Shown: piece by piece, positions 22,801 through 32,834 of the stretch | How the letters are laid out: every line of letters begins with the position of its first letter | Position numbering within the stretch: position 1 is the stretch's first letter | NCBI RefSeq assembly: GCF_017744445.1 | Contig: NZ_JAGIBH010000016.1 | Coordinates: 1 to 64,000 of the forward strand | Direction: 5' to 3' | From: Caulobacter sp. | GTDB taxonomy: Bacteria; Pseudomonadota; Alphaproteobacteria; Caulobacterales; Caulobacteraceae | DNA length: 64,000 bases | Translations under genes and position numbers: made by a program | The notes under the pieces: model-generated | What the model was told of the DNA's origin: nothing | Seen by the model: the letters and a program-made list of their open reading frames with translations, nothing else | Databases searched by the model: none

Positions 22801-23254
22801 CCAGGAGCGCGCCTCGCAGAGCGGTGAAAAATTCGCCTTCGTCTCATTGTCGGATCCGTCCGGTGAGTACGAGGTGCTGTTCCCGCCCGAGAGCCTGCGC
22901 AAGTGTCGTGACGTGCTGGAACCGGGCAAGGCCGTGGTCATCAAGGTCCGCGCCAAGGCTCGGGACGGCGAGGTCCGTTTCTTCGGCGACGACGCCGAAC
23001 CGCTCGAGAAGGCTATCGAGAACGTCGTGGCCGGTCTGCGGGTCCACCTGTCGCCGTCGGCCACCGAGATCGAGGCGCTCAAGCGCCGCCTGGAGCCGGC
23101 CCAGGGCCAGAAGGGCGGCGAGGTCACCTTCGTCGCCGCGATTGGCGGCGGTCGCGAGATCGAGCTGCGCCTGCCGGGGCGGTATTCGCTGGATGCGGCT
23201 CTGCGGGGCGCGCTGAAGACCGCGCCGGGCGTGGCGCTGCTGGAAGATGTGTAG
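19823..23254 (+). CDS. dnaE: DNA polymerase III subunit alpha
   Basis: PHP domain start ([18 protein letters not shown]), [49 protein letters not shown]. Confidence 0.98.
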   Translation: MADGEGQGFVHLRVRSAYSLLEGAIKADQIGKLAAAAGMPAAAIADRANLFGALEYSSYAKDAGVQPIIGCAIPVTGIGGGPTERWARAPTIMLLAQNELGYLNLSELSSIAYLDSAELPEPVVPWAKVAEYSEGLIMLSGGTDGPVDALYAAGKNAEASAALAEMHRVFGDRFYVELQRHGLPKQAAAEAGLVNWAYDHDVPLVATNDVYFAKENFYDAHDALLCIADGSFVGQDERRRVTPEHWFKPAADMRKLFSDLPEACDNTLDIARRCAFMVHKRDPILPSFPTGDGRNEAEELRYQAREGLKMRLEGLTMSATLEEYEKRLEFELNIIEKMGFPGYFLIVSDFIKWGKNHGIPVGPGRGSGAGSLVAWVLTITDLDPLRFGLLFERFLNPERVSMPDFDVDFCQERREEVISYVQEKYGRDRVAQIITFGSLQARAVLRDVGRVMQLPLGLVDRLCKMVPNNPAAPVTLAQAIDLEPRLKQAKKEDANVSACLDVALQLEGLFRNASTHAAGVVIGDRPLTQLTPLYKDPRSDLPATQFNMKWVESAGLVKFDFLGLKTLTVLDRAVKHLKKRGFEIDLGKLPFDDTTTYELLASGQTVGVFQLESQGMRDTLRKMRCGSIEEITALISLYRPGPMDNIDTFVDCKFGRKPVDTLHPSLETVLKETYGVIVYQEQVMQIAQILAGYSLGEADLLRRAMGKKKKEEMDLQKIRFVSGAKEKNVPEEQSGSIFELVAKFAGYGFNKSHAAAYAFISYQTAWLKANTPVEFFAASMSLDLSNTDKLAVFHQDARKFEINVRAPDVNVSGADFEVENGEVLYALGAIRNVGLEAMKHLVAIRDEGGPFRDIFDFVERIDPKQVNKRAIENLARAGAFDQIHKNRAQIVASADVLIAHAQSCHADRQGGQGGLFGSDPGAGRPRLSKTENWNQVDLLDEELSAVGFYLTGHPLEDVVGMLRRRRVALVTEAMGQAEAGMEALRMCGVVRRRQERASQSGEKFAFVSLSDPSGEYEVLFPPESLRKCRDVLEPGKAVVIKVRAKARDGEVRFFGDDAEPLEKAIENVVAGLRVHLSPSATEIEALKRRLEPAQGQKGGEVTFVAAIGGGREIELRLPGRYSLDAALRGALKTAPGVALLEDV

Positions 23255-23289
23255 GAATATTTTCCTATTTTGGTGCGAGCGCTGGACTT

Positions 23290-23320
23290 GTCGGTGTGAG
23301 AGGGATTCGAACTCTCGATA
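23290..23320 (-). pseudogene. tRNA-Ser 3'-end relic (T-arm and part of acceptor stem)
   Basis: Minus-strand tatcgagagttcgaatccctctcacaccgac resembles a serine tRNA 3' end; no matching 5' half seen. Confidence 0.6.
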
Positions 23321-23382
23321 GAACTTGGCGCTGATGGACGTGTGAATGAGCCCGAAGCGGGCCACGAACAGGGAGAAGGCCG

Positions 23383-23733
23383 ATGGCCACGCATGAGGGC
23401 GGATGTCAGTGCGGGCGTGTGCGTTTCACGGTCGAGGTCGGACTGGACGACCTGATCAGCTGCAATTGCTCGCGCTGCGGCAAGCTGGGCGCAGTCATGG
23501 CTTTCGCGGGCGCCGATGACTTCGAGCTGCGAAGCGGCGAGGACGCCCTGACCGAGTACCAGTTCAACACCCACAAGATCACGCACCTGTTCTGCGAGAC
23601 CTGCGGCATTCAGTCGTTTGGGCGTGGAACCGCGCCGAACGGCCAGCAGATGGTGGCGATCAATGTCCGCGCCCTTGACGACGTCGATGTGTTCGCGCTG
23701 AAGCCGCAGCAGGTGGACGGCAAGTCGTTCTGA
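23383..23733 (+). CDS. GFA (glutathione-dependent formaldehyde-activating/CENP-V) family protein
   Basis: EGGCQCGRVRF, SCNCSRCGKLG, FCETCGIQSFGRG zinc-binding pattern. Confidence 0.92.
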   Translation: MATHEGGCQCGRVRFTVEVGLDDLISCNCSRCGKLGAVMAFAGADDFELRSGEDALTEYQFNTHKITHLFCETCGIQSFGRGTAPNGQQMVAINVRALDDVDVFALKPQQVDGKSF

Positions 23734-23777
23734 AGGCCTGAGCGGCAAGGCGCCAGCGTCAGGTCGGCTGAAAGCCA

Positions 23778-24320
23778 CTATCGCGGCGACCTTGTCAGGG
23801 CGTAGCAGTCGCTTGGTCCCGCCGCCTCTCCCAGCTGGGGGCGCGCTTCCCAGTTGGCGAGTGTGGCTTCATAGTTCAGGCCCGCCTTGCGAAGAACGGC
23901 GGCTGACGCGGCGTTGTCGGGATGGCAGGTGGCCCAGACGCGGAAGATGTCCGGCTGGGCTATCGCCCAAGCCACGACGGTCGACGCTGCTTCGGTGGCC
24001 AAGCCCCGACCCCAGAAGGACTCGCCTAGGATGTAGCCGAAATCGGCCTTCGGCGGCGACAGTCGCAGTTCGATGACGCCTGCGAAGCGCCCGGAGACCT
24101 TTTCGATGATGGCCCAGGGGAAGGCCGAGCCGGATGTCCAGCAGTCTTCGCAGCGCACGGCGAAGGCCTGGCTATCGGCCTCATCGCGATGGCGGACGAC
24201 GGGCATGAACCGCGTTGGCGCAGCCTCGCCCGCATAGGTTTGGAAGATCGCCGGGGCGTCCGAGCATTCGACCGGGCGGAGCCGCAGCCGGTCGGTCAGG
24301 AACTCTTCTGGCGGCCGCAT
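23778..24320 (-). CDS. GNAT family N-acetyltransferase
   Basis: LTDRLRLRPVECSDAPAIFQTY; FGYILGESFWGRGLATEAASTVVAWA. Confidence 0.9.
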   Translation of the reverse strand: MRPPEEFLTDRLRLRPVECSDAPAIFQTYAGEAAPTRFMPVVRHRDEADSQAFAVRCEDCWTSGSAFPWAIIEKVSGRFAGVIELRLSPPKADFGYILGESFWGRGLATEAASTVVAWAIAQPDIFRVWATCHPDNAASAAVLRKAGLNYEATLANWEARPQLGEAAGPSDCYALTRSPR

Positions 24321-24384
24321 CGGTCAAGAATGCGTTCGCGAGCGGATGTCCGCAATGGGGCTGGCGTCCGCGGCGGGACCCTCA

Positions 24385-24999
24385 CTACCAGGCCGCCGCG
24401 CATCCATTCGCCAGCCCCGCCCGGAATAGTCGTCGCTCGGCCGCCCTGCCGCCCTTGACGATCACCGGTCGGTCCGCGCCGCGTAGCAGCGGCAGGTCGT
24501 CGAGGCTGTCGGTATAGGCGTAGCCCCAGTACTCGCCGTGGCCGGCTTCGGCCAGGGCCTGACATTCGCGCTGGTGGCGGCAGTGGATGTCGGCGACCCA
24601 ACCGCCGGCGCGGCGCTTCAATGAGGCGCCCAGCACCTCGATCGGATGGCCCAGCGGCCCGATCAGTGTCCTGGCCAGGATAGCCGGAGCGGCCGTGACC
24701 ACCACGACGCGGTCCCCGGCGCGCCAGGACAGGGCGTTTCGTCCCGTCCGAAACGACTCGCCGAACTGGTCGCAGGGGCGGCGTAAGCCGGTTTCGCAGA
24801 GCCCGGCCGTGGCGATCCACAGTAGAAACGAGGCTCCGGCGCGACGGGTACGGGGCAGGGCGACCATGGGGCCAGCCAGTGGCAGCGCCGCCATGACCGC
24901 GAGCGCACGAAGCGGCGACCCCCTTACCCGATGCCAAGGCCTCAAGGCCGTGGAATCGCCGTCCAGCAAGGTTCCGTCCAGGTCGAAGACCGCCAGCAT
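24385..24999 (-). CDS. HAD-IB family hydrolase
   Basis: MLAVFDLDGTLLDGDS motif; VVVTAAPAILA; later YAYTDSLDDLPLL. Confidence 0.9.
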   Translation of the reverse strand: MLAVFDLDGTLLDGDSTALRPWHRVRGSPLRALAVMAALPLAGPMVALPRTRRAGASFLLWIATAGLCETGLRRPCDQFGESFRTGRNALSWRAGDRVVVVTAAPAILARTLIGPLGHPIEVLGASLKRRAGGWVADIHCRHQRECQALAEAGHGEYWGYAYTDSLDDLPLLRGADRPVIVKGGRAAERRLFRAGLANGCAAAW

Positions 25000-25363
25000 C
25001 TGACATCCTCCGGCGTTTTCCGGGTGAAGACGCATCGATTGCGCCGCGGCTCTGTGTCGGAACGACGACGCCTTCGCGGAGGGACTGTGGAGCGTCGGTG
25101 AAGGACCGCGCCTTCCGGGGATGATCGTGCGGTTCGGCGGCCGGACAAGGCATCCTTGGGGCGGCGAAGGGGCTGGAGGCGGCCGGAAAATGCGGTCGGG
25201 GCTTGCCTTTTGGTCCCCGAGAGACTATTTGCGCCGCCATTCCACACGTGGACGTTCGGTTGCACCGGGGAGACATCCCGGCGTCGCCGTTCCGGTCCCG
25301 CTCCAGAATGGTCTGGAACGGGGGTGTCCGCGGAGGTTCAACCGGAAAAAGGATAAAGGCCCG

Positions 25364-26164
25364 ATGGCTCTTCCCGAATTCTCCATGCGTCAGCTCCTGG
25401 AAGCCGGCGCCCACTTCGGCCACCAGACGCACCGCTGGAACCCGAAGATGGACCGCTACATCTTCGGTTCGCGCTCGAACATCCACATCATCGACCTGTC
25501 GCAGTCGATCCCGCTGCTGCACCAAGCCCTGGTGAAGGTCCGTGAAGTCGCCGCCGCCGGCGGCCGCGTGCTGTTCGTCGGCACCAAGCGCCAGGCCAGC
25601 GACCCGGTCGCCACGGCCGCCAAGCGCTGCGCCCAGTACTACGTGAACCACCGCTGGCTCGGCGGCACCCTGACCAACTGGCGCACCGTTTCGGGCTCGA
25701 TCGCTCGTCTGCGCGAACTGGAAGGCGTGCTGGCCGGTGAAGCCCTGGGCCGTTCCAAGAAGGAACTGCTGCAGCTGACGCGCGAGCGCGACAAGCTGGA
25801 ACTGTCGCTGGGCGGCATCAAGGACATGGGCGGCATCCCCGACATCATGTTCGTGATCGACACCAACAAGGAAGCGATCGCGATCCTGGAAGCCCGCAAG
25901 CTGAACATCCCGGTCGTCGCTATCCTCGACACCAACTGCGATCCGGACGGCATCACTTATCCGATCCCGGGTAACGACGACGCCGCCCGCGCGCTGCAAC
26001 TGTATTGCGACCTGATCGCCGACGCCGTCCTGGACGGCTTGGCCGCTGGTCAAGCCGCCTCGGGCGTCGACCTGGGCGCCTCGGTGGCTCCGGTCGAGCC
26101 GGCCCTGGCCCGCGAACTGGCTCCGGAAGCTCCGGAAGCCGCCGCGGAATCGGCCGAAGGCTGA
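25364..26164 (+). CDS. rpsB: 30S ribosomal protein S2
   Basis: [35 protein letters not shown]. Confidence 0.98.
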   Translation: MALPEFSMRQLLEAGAHFGHQTHRWNPKMDRYIFGSRSNIHIIDLSQSIPLLHQALVKVREVAAAGGRVLFVGTKRQASDPVATAAKRCAQYYVNHRWLGGTLTNWRTVSGSIARLRELEGVLAGEALGRSKKELLQLTRERDKLELSLGGIKDMGGIPDIMFVIDTNKEAIAILEARKLNIPVVAILDTNCDPDGITYPIPGNDDAARALQLYCDLIADAVLDGLAAGQAASGVDLGASVAPVEPALARELAPEAPEAAAESAEG

Positions 26165-26180
26165 TTTCCCTACGTGTCTC

Positions 26181-26290
26181 CATCCCGGCTGGGCCGGGAT
26201 GCGGGACCGTCGCGCCCCTGACATGCGACCGGGCTAATAGCCCGGTCGCTATGCATTAGAGACTATGGCGGGCTAGAAGCCCGGTCGCTA
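26181..26290 (+). promoter_or_regulatory. Three consecutive hairpins in rpsB-tsf spacer
   Basis: catcccggc-tgg-gccgggatg (26181-26201); gcgaccgggct-aat-agcccggtcgc (26225-26249); gggct-aga-agccc (about 26270-26282). Confidence 0.6.
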
Positions 26291-26314
26291 ACCGTTTGAA
26301 TCTGGAGATTTTCG

Positions 26315-27253
26315 ATGGCTGAGATCACCGCCGCCCTCGTCAAGGAACTGCGCGAAAAGTCCGGCGTCGGCATGATGGACTGCAAGAAGGCGCTGTCGGA
26401 AAACAACGGCGACATCGAAGCGTCCATCGACTGGCTGCGCGCCAAGGGCCTGTCCAAGGCCGCCAAGAAGGCTGACCGCGCCGCCGCCGAAGGCCTGGTG
26501 GCCGTCGCCACCGCCGAGCAAGGCGCCGGCGAAACCGCCACGGCCGTCGAAGTGAACGCCGAAACCGACTTCGTGTCGCGCAACGACCTGTTCCAGGGCG
26601 CTGCTCGTCAGATCGCCGGCGCGGCTCTGAGCACCGACGGTTCGGTCGACGCCATCACCGCGGCCAAGCTGGCCGGCGGCGAGAGCGTGCAGGACCACCT
26701 GACCAACCTGATCGCCACGATCGGCGAGAACATGATGGTGCGTCGCGCCGCCAAGTGGACGGTCGAGAACGGCGTCGTCGCCTCGTACATCCACAACGCC
26801 ACCGCGCCGGACCTGGGCCGCATCGGCGTGCTGGTGGCCGTCGAGTCGACCGGCGACAAAGCCGCTCTGCGCGACTTGGGCCGCAAGATCGCCATGCACG
26901 TGGCCGCGACCGCCCCGCTGTCGCTGTCGCCGGACGATCTGGACCCGGCCGCCATCGAGCGTGAAAAGGCCGTGTTCACCGAGCAGGCTCTGGAATCGGG
27001 CAAGCCGGCCGCCGTCGTCGAAAAGATGATCGAAGGCCGTATCCGCAAGTTCCTGGAAGAAGTCGTGCTGCTGAAGCAAGCCTTCGTCATGAACCCGGAC
27101 CAGACCGTCGAGCAGCTGGTCGCCGAGACCGCCAAGACCCTGGGCGCCCCGATCACCGTGAAGGGCTTCACCCGTCTGGCCCTGGGCGAAGGCGTGGAAA
27201 AGAAGCAAGACGACTTCGCCGCCGAAGTCGCTTCGATGACCGGCCAAGCCTAA
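26315..27253 (+). CDS. tsf: translation elongation factor Ts
   Basis: [45 protein letters not shown]. Confidence 0.98.
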   Translation: MAEITAALVKELREKSGVGMMDCKKALSENNGDIEASIDWLRAKGLSKAAKKADRAAAEGLVAVATAEQGAGETATAVEVNAETDFVSRNDLFQGAARQIAGAALSTDGSVDAITAAKLAGGESVQDHLTNLIATIGENMMVRRAAKWTVENGVVASYIHNATAPDLGRIGVLVAVESTGDKAALRDLGRKIAMHVAATAPLSLSPDDLDPAAIEREKAVFTEQALESGKPAAVVEKMIEGRIRKFLEEVVLLKQAFVMNPDQTVEQLVAETAKTLGAPITVKGFTRLALGEGVEKKQDDFAAEVASMTGQA

Positions 27254-27296
27254 GGCTTGCCGTCGGGGGCCTTCAGGGGCTTCTGACAAACAATTA

Positions 27297-27333
27297 GGGC
27301 GCGGCGCGTCTAGACGCGCGCCGCGCCCTTTTT
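27297..27333 (+). terminator. Rho-independent terminator after tsf
   Basis: gggcgcggcgcg/cgcgccgcgccc stem followed by ttttt. Confidence 0.9.
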
Positions 27334-27433
27334 GCGCCTGCCGTATGGCTGCGAAGCCTGGTTGGCAAAACACATCCCACTTCTGTAGAACGCACCGTAA
27401 TGTGCGTGCCGACGACTCAGGAATAGCGGTCCC

Positions 27434-28171
27434 ATGTCCGATACCAACGCACCTCAGAAATACCGCCGCATCCTGCTGAAGGTGTCCGGCGAGGTCCTGA
27501 TGGGCGACACGCCCTACGGTATCGACACCAACACCGTTTCCGCCGTGGCCCAGGACGTGGCCGAGATCATGAAGTCCGGCGTCGAGCTGTGCCTGGTGAT
27601 CGGCGGCGGCAACATCTTCCGCGGCATGGCCGGCGCGGCCAAGGGCATGGAGCGGTCCAGCGCCGACTATATGGGCATGCTGGCCACCGTGATGAACGCC
27701 CTGGCCATGCAGGACGCCCTGGAGCGCATCGGCGTCCAGACCCGCGTGCAGTCGGCCATCCCGATGGCTACGGTCTGCGAGCCCTACATCCGCCGCCGCG
27801 CTCAGCGTCACCTGGAAAAGGGCCGGGTGGTGATCTTCGCCGCCGGCACCGGCAACCCGTACTTCACCACCGACACCGCCGCGGCCCTGCGCGCGGCCGA
27901 GATGGAGTGCGACGCCCTGTTCAAGGGCACCAGCGTCGATGGCGTCTACACCGCCGACCCCAAGAAGGATCCGGCGGCCGAGCGCTACGACCACCTGACC
28001 TACATGGACGTCCTGGCCAAGGATCTGCGGGTCATGGACGCCTCGGCCGTGGCGCTGATGCGCGACAGCAACATTCCGATCGTGGTCTTCTCGATCAAGG
28101 GGCGCGGCAACCTGCTGAACGTCCTGCGAGGCGAGGGGACGCACACCGTGGTCTCCGACCGCGCCGCCTAA
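27434..28171 (+). CDS. pyrH: uridylate kinase
   Basis: [49 protein letters not shown]. Confidence 0.97.
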   Translation: MSDTNAPQKYRRILLKVSGEVLMGDTPYGIDTNTVSAVAQDVAEIMKSGVELCLVIGGGNIFRGMAGAAKGMERSSADYMGMLATVMNALAMQDALERIGVQTRVQSAIPMATVCEPYIRRRAQRHLEKGRVVIFAAGTGNPYFTTDTAAALRAAEMECDALFKGTSVDGVYTADPKKDPAAERYDHLTYMDVLAKDLRVMDASAVALMRDSNIPIVVFSIKGRGNLLNVLRGEGTHTVVSDRAA

Positions 28172-28195
28172 TCATATAGAAGCGAGGAGAGCCTC

Positions 28196-28762
28196 ATGGC
28201 CGCCGCCGAAAAACCCGTCCTGTCGCGCTACCGCGATCGCATGGACAAGGCCGTCGCCGCTCTGAAGGAAGAGTTCGGCAGCCTGCGCACCGGCCGCGCG
28301 TCGGCCAGCCTGCTGGACCAGGTGATGGTCGAGGCCTACGGCTCGACCACGCCGCTGAACGCGGTGGCCTCGGTCAGCGTGCCCGAGCCGCGCCAGATCA
28401 ATGTCAGCGTCTGGGATCGCGGCGTCGTCGTCTCGGTCGAGAAGGCGATCCGCGCGTCGGGCCTGGGCCTGAACCCGGTCGTCGAAGGTCAGAACCTGCG
28501 CATTCCGATCCCGCCGCTGACCGAAGAGCGCCGCAAGGATCTCTCGAAGATCGCCGGCAAGTACGCCGAGCAGCAGAAGATCGCCGTCCGTAACGTCCGT
28601 CGCGACGCCAATGACGACCTGAAGAAGGCCGAGAAGGACGGCGCTATCGCCGAGGACGAACGCAAGAAGATGGAAACCGAGGTCCAGAAGATGACCGACG
28701 AAGCCATCAAGCGGGTCGACGAGGCCTTGAAAATCAAAGAACAAGAGATCATGCAGGTCTAA
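28196..28762 (+). CDS. frr: ribosome recycling factor
   Basis: [41 protein letters not shown]. Confidence 0.97.
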   Translation: MAAAEKPVLSRYRDRMDKAVAALKEEFGSLRTGRASASLLDQVMVEAYGSTTPLNAVASVSVPEPRQINVSVWDRGVVVSVEKAIRASGLGLNPVVEGQNLRIPIPPLTEERRKDLSKIAGKYAEQQKIAVRNVRRDANDDLKKAEKDGAIAEDERKKMETEVQKMTDEAIKRVDEALKIKEQEIMQV

Positions 28763-28812
28763 TCGCCTCCCTTGAGAGTTAGTGGGGAGACGACGAGGGA
28801 AGGTTGAAGACA

Positions 28813-29589
28813 ATGCCGGCGACCACCGGTCTGCAGAACGTTTCGGAACGCGCCGATGGCGCGTCCGGCCAACGTCTGCACGTGGCCATTATCATGGATG
28901 GCAACGGCCGCTGGGCGAAGCAGCGGGGGATGCCGCGCGTCCTGGGTCACCGGGCCGGCGTCAACGCCCTGAAACGCACCGTCGAGGGCGCCCAGAGCCA
29001 GAACGTCGGCGTGCTGACGGTCTTCGGCTTCTCGACCGAGAACTGGCGCCGGCCGGCGCACGAGGTCTCCGAGCTGATGAGCCTGCTCAAGGCCTATGTC
29101 GAATCGGATCTCGAGCGCCTGGCCAAGGCGGGCGTTCGTGTTCGTATCATCGGCCGTCGCACCGGCTTGTCGGCCGATATCGCCGAGGTCATCGACCGGG
29201 CCGAGAAACGCACCGCCGGCAATACCGAGTTCACCCTGCAGGTGGCCTTCAACTACGGCGGTCAGGCCGACATCACCGACGCCGCGCGAGCCTTCGCCGA
29301 GAAGGTCGAGCGGGGCGAGGCCAAGGCCTCTGACCTGACCGAGGAGACGTTCGAGCGGTTCCTGTCGACGTCGTCTTCGCCGGCTCCGGACCTGATCGTG
29401 CGCACCAGCGGCGAGCGCCGCATTTCCAACTTCCTGCTGTGGGAGTGCGCTTACGCCGAGCTGGTGTTCCAGGACGTGCTGTGGCCCGACTACGGCCCCG
29501 AGGCCCTGGCCGCCGCCATCGCCGACTATCGCCGTCGCGATCGACGTTATGGAGGGATCGCGGCCGATGACGTCGCCGTCGCCGGCTAA
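28813..29589 (+). CDS. uppS: isoprenyl transferase (undecaprenyl diphosphate synthase)
   Basis: HVAIIMDGNGRWAKQRGMPRVLGHRAG; RTSGERRISNFLLWECAYAEL. ORF call extends to a TTG at 28804. Confidence 0.95.
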   Translation: MPATTGLQNVSERADGASGQRLHVAIIMDGNGRWAKQRGMPRVLGHRAGVNALKRTVEGAQSQNVGVLTVFGFSTENWRRPAHEVSELMSLLKAYVESDLERLAKAGVRVRIIGRRTGLSADIAEVIDRAEKRTAGNTEFTLQVAFNYGGQADITDAARAFAEKVERGEAKASDLTEETFERFLSTSSSPAPDLIVRTSGERRISNFLLWECAYAELVFQDVLWPDYGPEALAAAIADYRRRDRRYGGIAADDVAVAG

Positions 29590-30394
29590 GCGCTTCAACT
29601 GGGGCAATCTGAAGACGCGCGTGGTTTCGGCCACCGTGCTCGTGCCTACGGTCGTGGCCGCCGTCTGGCTGGGTAACTTCTGGTTCCTGGCCCTGGCCCT
29701 GGTCTGCACCGCGCTGCTGGCGCGCGAGTGGGGCAAGATCAGCGCGCCCAAGGCGCCCAATGCCGTCGGCGGCGTGGTCGGCCTGTTCTGCGCCATCGCG
29801 GTCGCCGCCGCCTATCTGCATCTGTTCTTCATCGCCTGGTCGGTCGTGCTGGTTGGCGCGTTTCTGGCCGGCCTGATCGCGCGGGGCGCGGTCGAGCGCC
29901 GGGCCGATGCGGCCTATGGCGTTGTCTATATCGCCCCGGCCGTCATCGCCCTGGTCTGGGTCCGCTCGCTGTCCGACGGCCTGTGGTGGACGCTGCTGCT
30001 GTTCGTGGTGACCTGGTTCGCCGACATCTTTGCTTATGTGACCGGCAGCATTCTGAAGGGCCCCAAACTGTGGCCCCAGATCTCGCCCAACAAAACCTGG
30101 TCGGGCTTCATCGGCGGACTGGTGGCGGCGACGATCGGCGCCGTGCTGGTGGCTCACTTCGCTCATCTGAAGCTGGTTTGGCCCGCCGCGGCCCTGGTCG
30201 GCCTGCTGGGCGGCCTGGCCACCATGGCCGGTGACCTTTGGGAATCGATGCTCAAGCGCCGCTTCGGCGTGAAGGACAGCGGCGACATCATTCCGGGCCA
30301 CGGCGGCCTGCTGGATCGCGTCGACGGGCTGATGTTCGCGGCGATCGTCGTCGCCGCCGTCCGCCTGATCGACCATGTGGGATGGGCCCATTGA
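29567..30394 (+). CDS. cdsA: phosphatidate cytidylyltransferase
   Basis: [46 protein letters not shown]. Confidence 0.96.
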   Translation: MTSPSPAKRFNWGNLKTRVVSATVLVPTVVAAVWLGNFWFLALALVCTALLAREWGKISAPKAPNAVGGVVGLFCAIAVAAAYLHLFFIAWSVVLVGAFLAGLIARGAVERRADAAYGVVYIAPAVIALVWVRSLSDGLWWTLLLFVVTWFADIFAYVTGSILKGPKLWPQISPNKTWSGFIGGLVAATIGAVLVAHFAHLKLVWPAAALVGLLGGLATMAGDLWESMLKRRFGVKDSGDIIPGHGGLLDRVDGLMFAAIVVAAVRLIDHVGWAH

Positions 30395-31584
30395 CCAACC
30401 CCCGTAAGGTGGTGGTGCTGGGTTCGACCGGATCGATCGGCCTTTCCACCCTGAGCCTTTTCGAAGAATCCGGCGCGCCGGTCGAGATCCTGGCCCTGAC
30501 GGCGGGACGCAATGTCGAGCGCCTGATCGAGCAGGCGCTGCGCTGGCGGCCTCAGGTCGCGGTGATCGAGGACGAAACCAAGCTCCAGCAGCTGAAGGAC
30601 GGCTTGGCCGGAACGGGCGTACGCGCCGCCGCCGGTGCGTCGGCGATCAACGAGGCCGCCGCGATGGGCGCGGACTGGGTGATGTCGGCCATCGTCGGCG
30701 CGGCGGGTCTGGCGCCGACCCTGGCCGCCGCCCGCACCGGGGCCGTGATCGCCCTGGCCAATAAGGAAAGCCTCGTCTGCGCCGGTCCGGCCCTGCTGGC
30801 CATCGCCAAGGCGGCCGGCGGCTCGGTGATTCCGGTCGACTCCGAACATTCCGCAATATTCCAGGTGCTGCAGCCCGACTGCGCCCACCGGGTGTCGCGG
30901 CTGATCCTGACCGCCTCGGGCGGTCCGTTCCGCACCTGGGACAAGGCCGCCATGGCCGCGGCGACCCCGGAACAGGCCATCGCCCACCCGAACTGGTCGA
31001 TGGGCGCCAAGATTTCGGTCGATTCCGCGACGATGATGAACAAGGGGCTCGAGATGATCGAAGCCTCGTACCTGTTCGGAACCCCGGAAGACCGCGTCAA
31101 CGTCGTGATCCATCCCCAGTCCGTGATCCATAGCCTGGTGGAGTACGCCGACGGCTCGACGCTCGCCCAGCTGGGCGCGCCCGACATGCGCCCGCCGATC
31201 GCCTGCGCCTTCGCCTGGCCCGACCGCCTGCCTTGGCCCGCCAAGCGCCTGGACCTGGCCGCCTATGGTCAGCTGACCTTCGAATCGCCCGACCTGGACC
31301 GCTTCCCGTCGATCGAGATCGCCCGAGAGGCGCTTCGGCTGGCCGGCGCGGCTCCGGCCGTTATGAATGCCGCCAACGAGGTCGCCGTGGCGGCCTTCCT
31401 TGACCGGCGTATCGGGTTTCTCGATATTGCCGCCTCGGTGGCGGGGACCCTCGAGCGCATGAACAGTCTTGGCACTCTGTCCGCCACGGATAATGACGAC
31501 GCGGTCGAAAACGCGATGATGATTGACGCCAGCGCTCGCCGCATTGCGGCCGAGGTTGTCGCGCAAAAGCATCGCGGGCGCTGA
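30382..31584 (+). CDS. dxr: 1-deoxy-D-xylulose 5-phosphate reductoisomerase
   Basis: [37 protein letters not shown]; start codon uncertain. Confidence 0.96.
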   Translation: MGPLTNPRKVVVLGSTGSIGLSTLSLFEESGAPVEILALTAGRNVERLIEQALRWRPQVAVIEDETKLQQLKDGLAGTGVRAAAGASAINEAAAMGADWVMSAIVGAAGLAPTLAAARTGAVIALANKESLVCAGPALLAIAKAAGGSVIPVDSEHSAIFQVLQPDCAHRVSRLILTASGGPFRTWDKAAMAAATPEQAIAHPNWSMGAKISVDSATMMNKGLEMIEASYLFGTPEDRVNVVIHPQSVIHSLVEYADGSTLAQLGAPDMRPPIACAFAWPDRLPWPAKRLDLAAYGQLTFESPDLDRFPSIEIAREALRLAGAAPAVMNAANEVAVAAFLDRRIGFLDIAASVAGTLERMNSLGTLSATDNDDAVENAMMIDASARRIAAEVVAQKHRGR

Positions 31585-31605
31585 CCCGGGGGACCCGGCC
31601 ATCTC

Positions 31606-32802
31606 ATGACCGACGCTTTGATCTTCATCCTGTCCACGGTCTTCGTGCTGTCCGTCGTGGTGACCATCCACGAGCTGGGGCACTATTGGGCCGCGCGTGC
31701 GTGCGGGGTGGCGATCGACTGTTTCTCGCTGGGTTTCGGCCCACCGCTGGTCTCGTGGCGTGACAAGCAGGGCGTCGAGTGGCGGATCGCCTCGATTCCG
31801 CTGGGCGGCTATGTGCGCTTCTCGGGCGACGAGAACGCCGCCAGCGTGCCCGACCAGGACAATCTGGACGCGATGCGCGAGTCGATCGTGCGCCGGGAAG
31901 GCGAAGAGGGCGTCGCCAAGTATTTCCATTTCAAGCCGGTCTGGCAGCGGGCGATCATCGCCGCGGCGGGGCCGATCTCGAATTTCGTGCTGGCCATCCT
32001 GATCATGGCCGTCTTCCTGGTGATGGTCGGCTCGCCGCAGCGCGCCGCGGTCGTCAACGGCGTCGCGCCCGGCGGTCCCGCCGCGGTGGCTGGGTTCAAG
32101 GCCGGTGACGTGATCACCGCCGCCGACGGTCGCAAGATCGCCACCTTCCAGGACCTGCAGGGCTATGTGTCGCTACGCGCGAACCTGCCGATCAACTTTA
32201 CGGTCACGCGCGGCGAGCAGCAGATCCACCTGACCGCCACCCCGCGCCTGGTCGAGATCCAGGACAAGATCACCGGTCGCATGAAGACGGGGCAGCTGGG
32301 CATCGAGAATGTCAGCCGCAGCCAGTTCAAGCGCTCGACCGTGCTCGGCGCCATTCCCGACGCGACCGTCGAAGTCTGGGGCATGATCAAGACGATCGGC
32401 TTCTATTTGGGGCGTCTGGTCACCGGTCAGCTGCCCGCCGACCAGATCAGCGGCCTGATCGGCATTGGCCATACGGCCGGCGCCGTCACCAAGGCCTCGG
32501 CCCAAGGCGCGCCGGATGTCGCCACCATGGTGCTGCGCGTCTTCATCTCGTCGATGCTGCTGATCGCCAGCCTGTCGGTCAGCATCGGGTTCATGAACCT
32601 GCTGCCGATCCCCGTCCTCGATGGCGGCCATCTCTTGATGTACGCCTACGAAGCCATCGCCAAACGTCCCTTGCGGGCGGATTTCCAAGCCGCCGGTTTC
32701 CGCGCGGGGCTTGCCTTGATCCTGGGTTTCATGCTGTTCGCGGCGTGGAACGACCTCAACCGCTACGACGTGTTCAAATTCATCGGCGGCCTGTTCACGT
32801 GA
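31606..32802 (+). CDS. rseP: RIP metalloprotease RseP
   Basis: HELGHYWAAR motif, PDZ segment, NLLPIPVLDGGHLL. Confidence 0.96.
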   Translation: MTDALIFILSTVFVLSVVVTIHELGHYWAARACGVAIDCFSLGFGPPLVSWRDKQGVEWRIASIPLGGYVRFSGDENAASVPDQDNLDAMRESIVRREGEEGVAKYFHFKPVWQRAIIAAAGPISNFVLAILIMAVFLVMVGSPQRAAVVNGVAPGGPAAVAGFKAGDVITAADGRKIATFQDLQGYVSLRANLPINFTVTRGEQQIHLTATPRLVEIQDKITGRMKTGQLGIENVSRSQFKRSTVLGAIPDATVEVWGMIKTIGFYLGRLVTGQLPADQISGLIGIGHTAGAVTKASAQGAPDVATMVLRVFISSMLLIASLSVSIGFMNLLPIPVLDGGHLLMYAYEAIAKRPLRADFQAAGFRAGLALILGFMLFAAWNDLNRYDVFKFIGGLFT

Positions 32803-32834
32803 ACAGCGCTCGCCCTCCGTCCATGATTGGTCAC

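Noticed and set aside
23290-23320. Complete tRNA-Ser gene
   Set aside because: Only the T-arm/3' end is recognisable, with a T-stem mismatch; no D-arm or anticodon arm could be read next to it.
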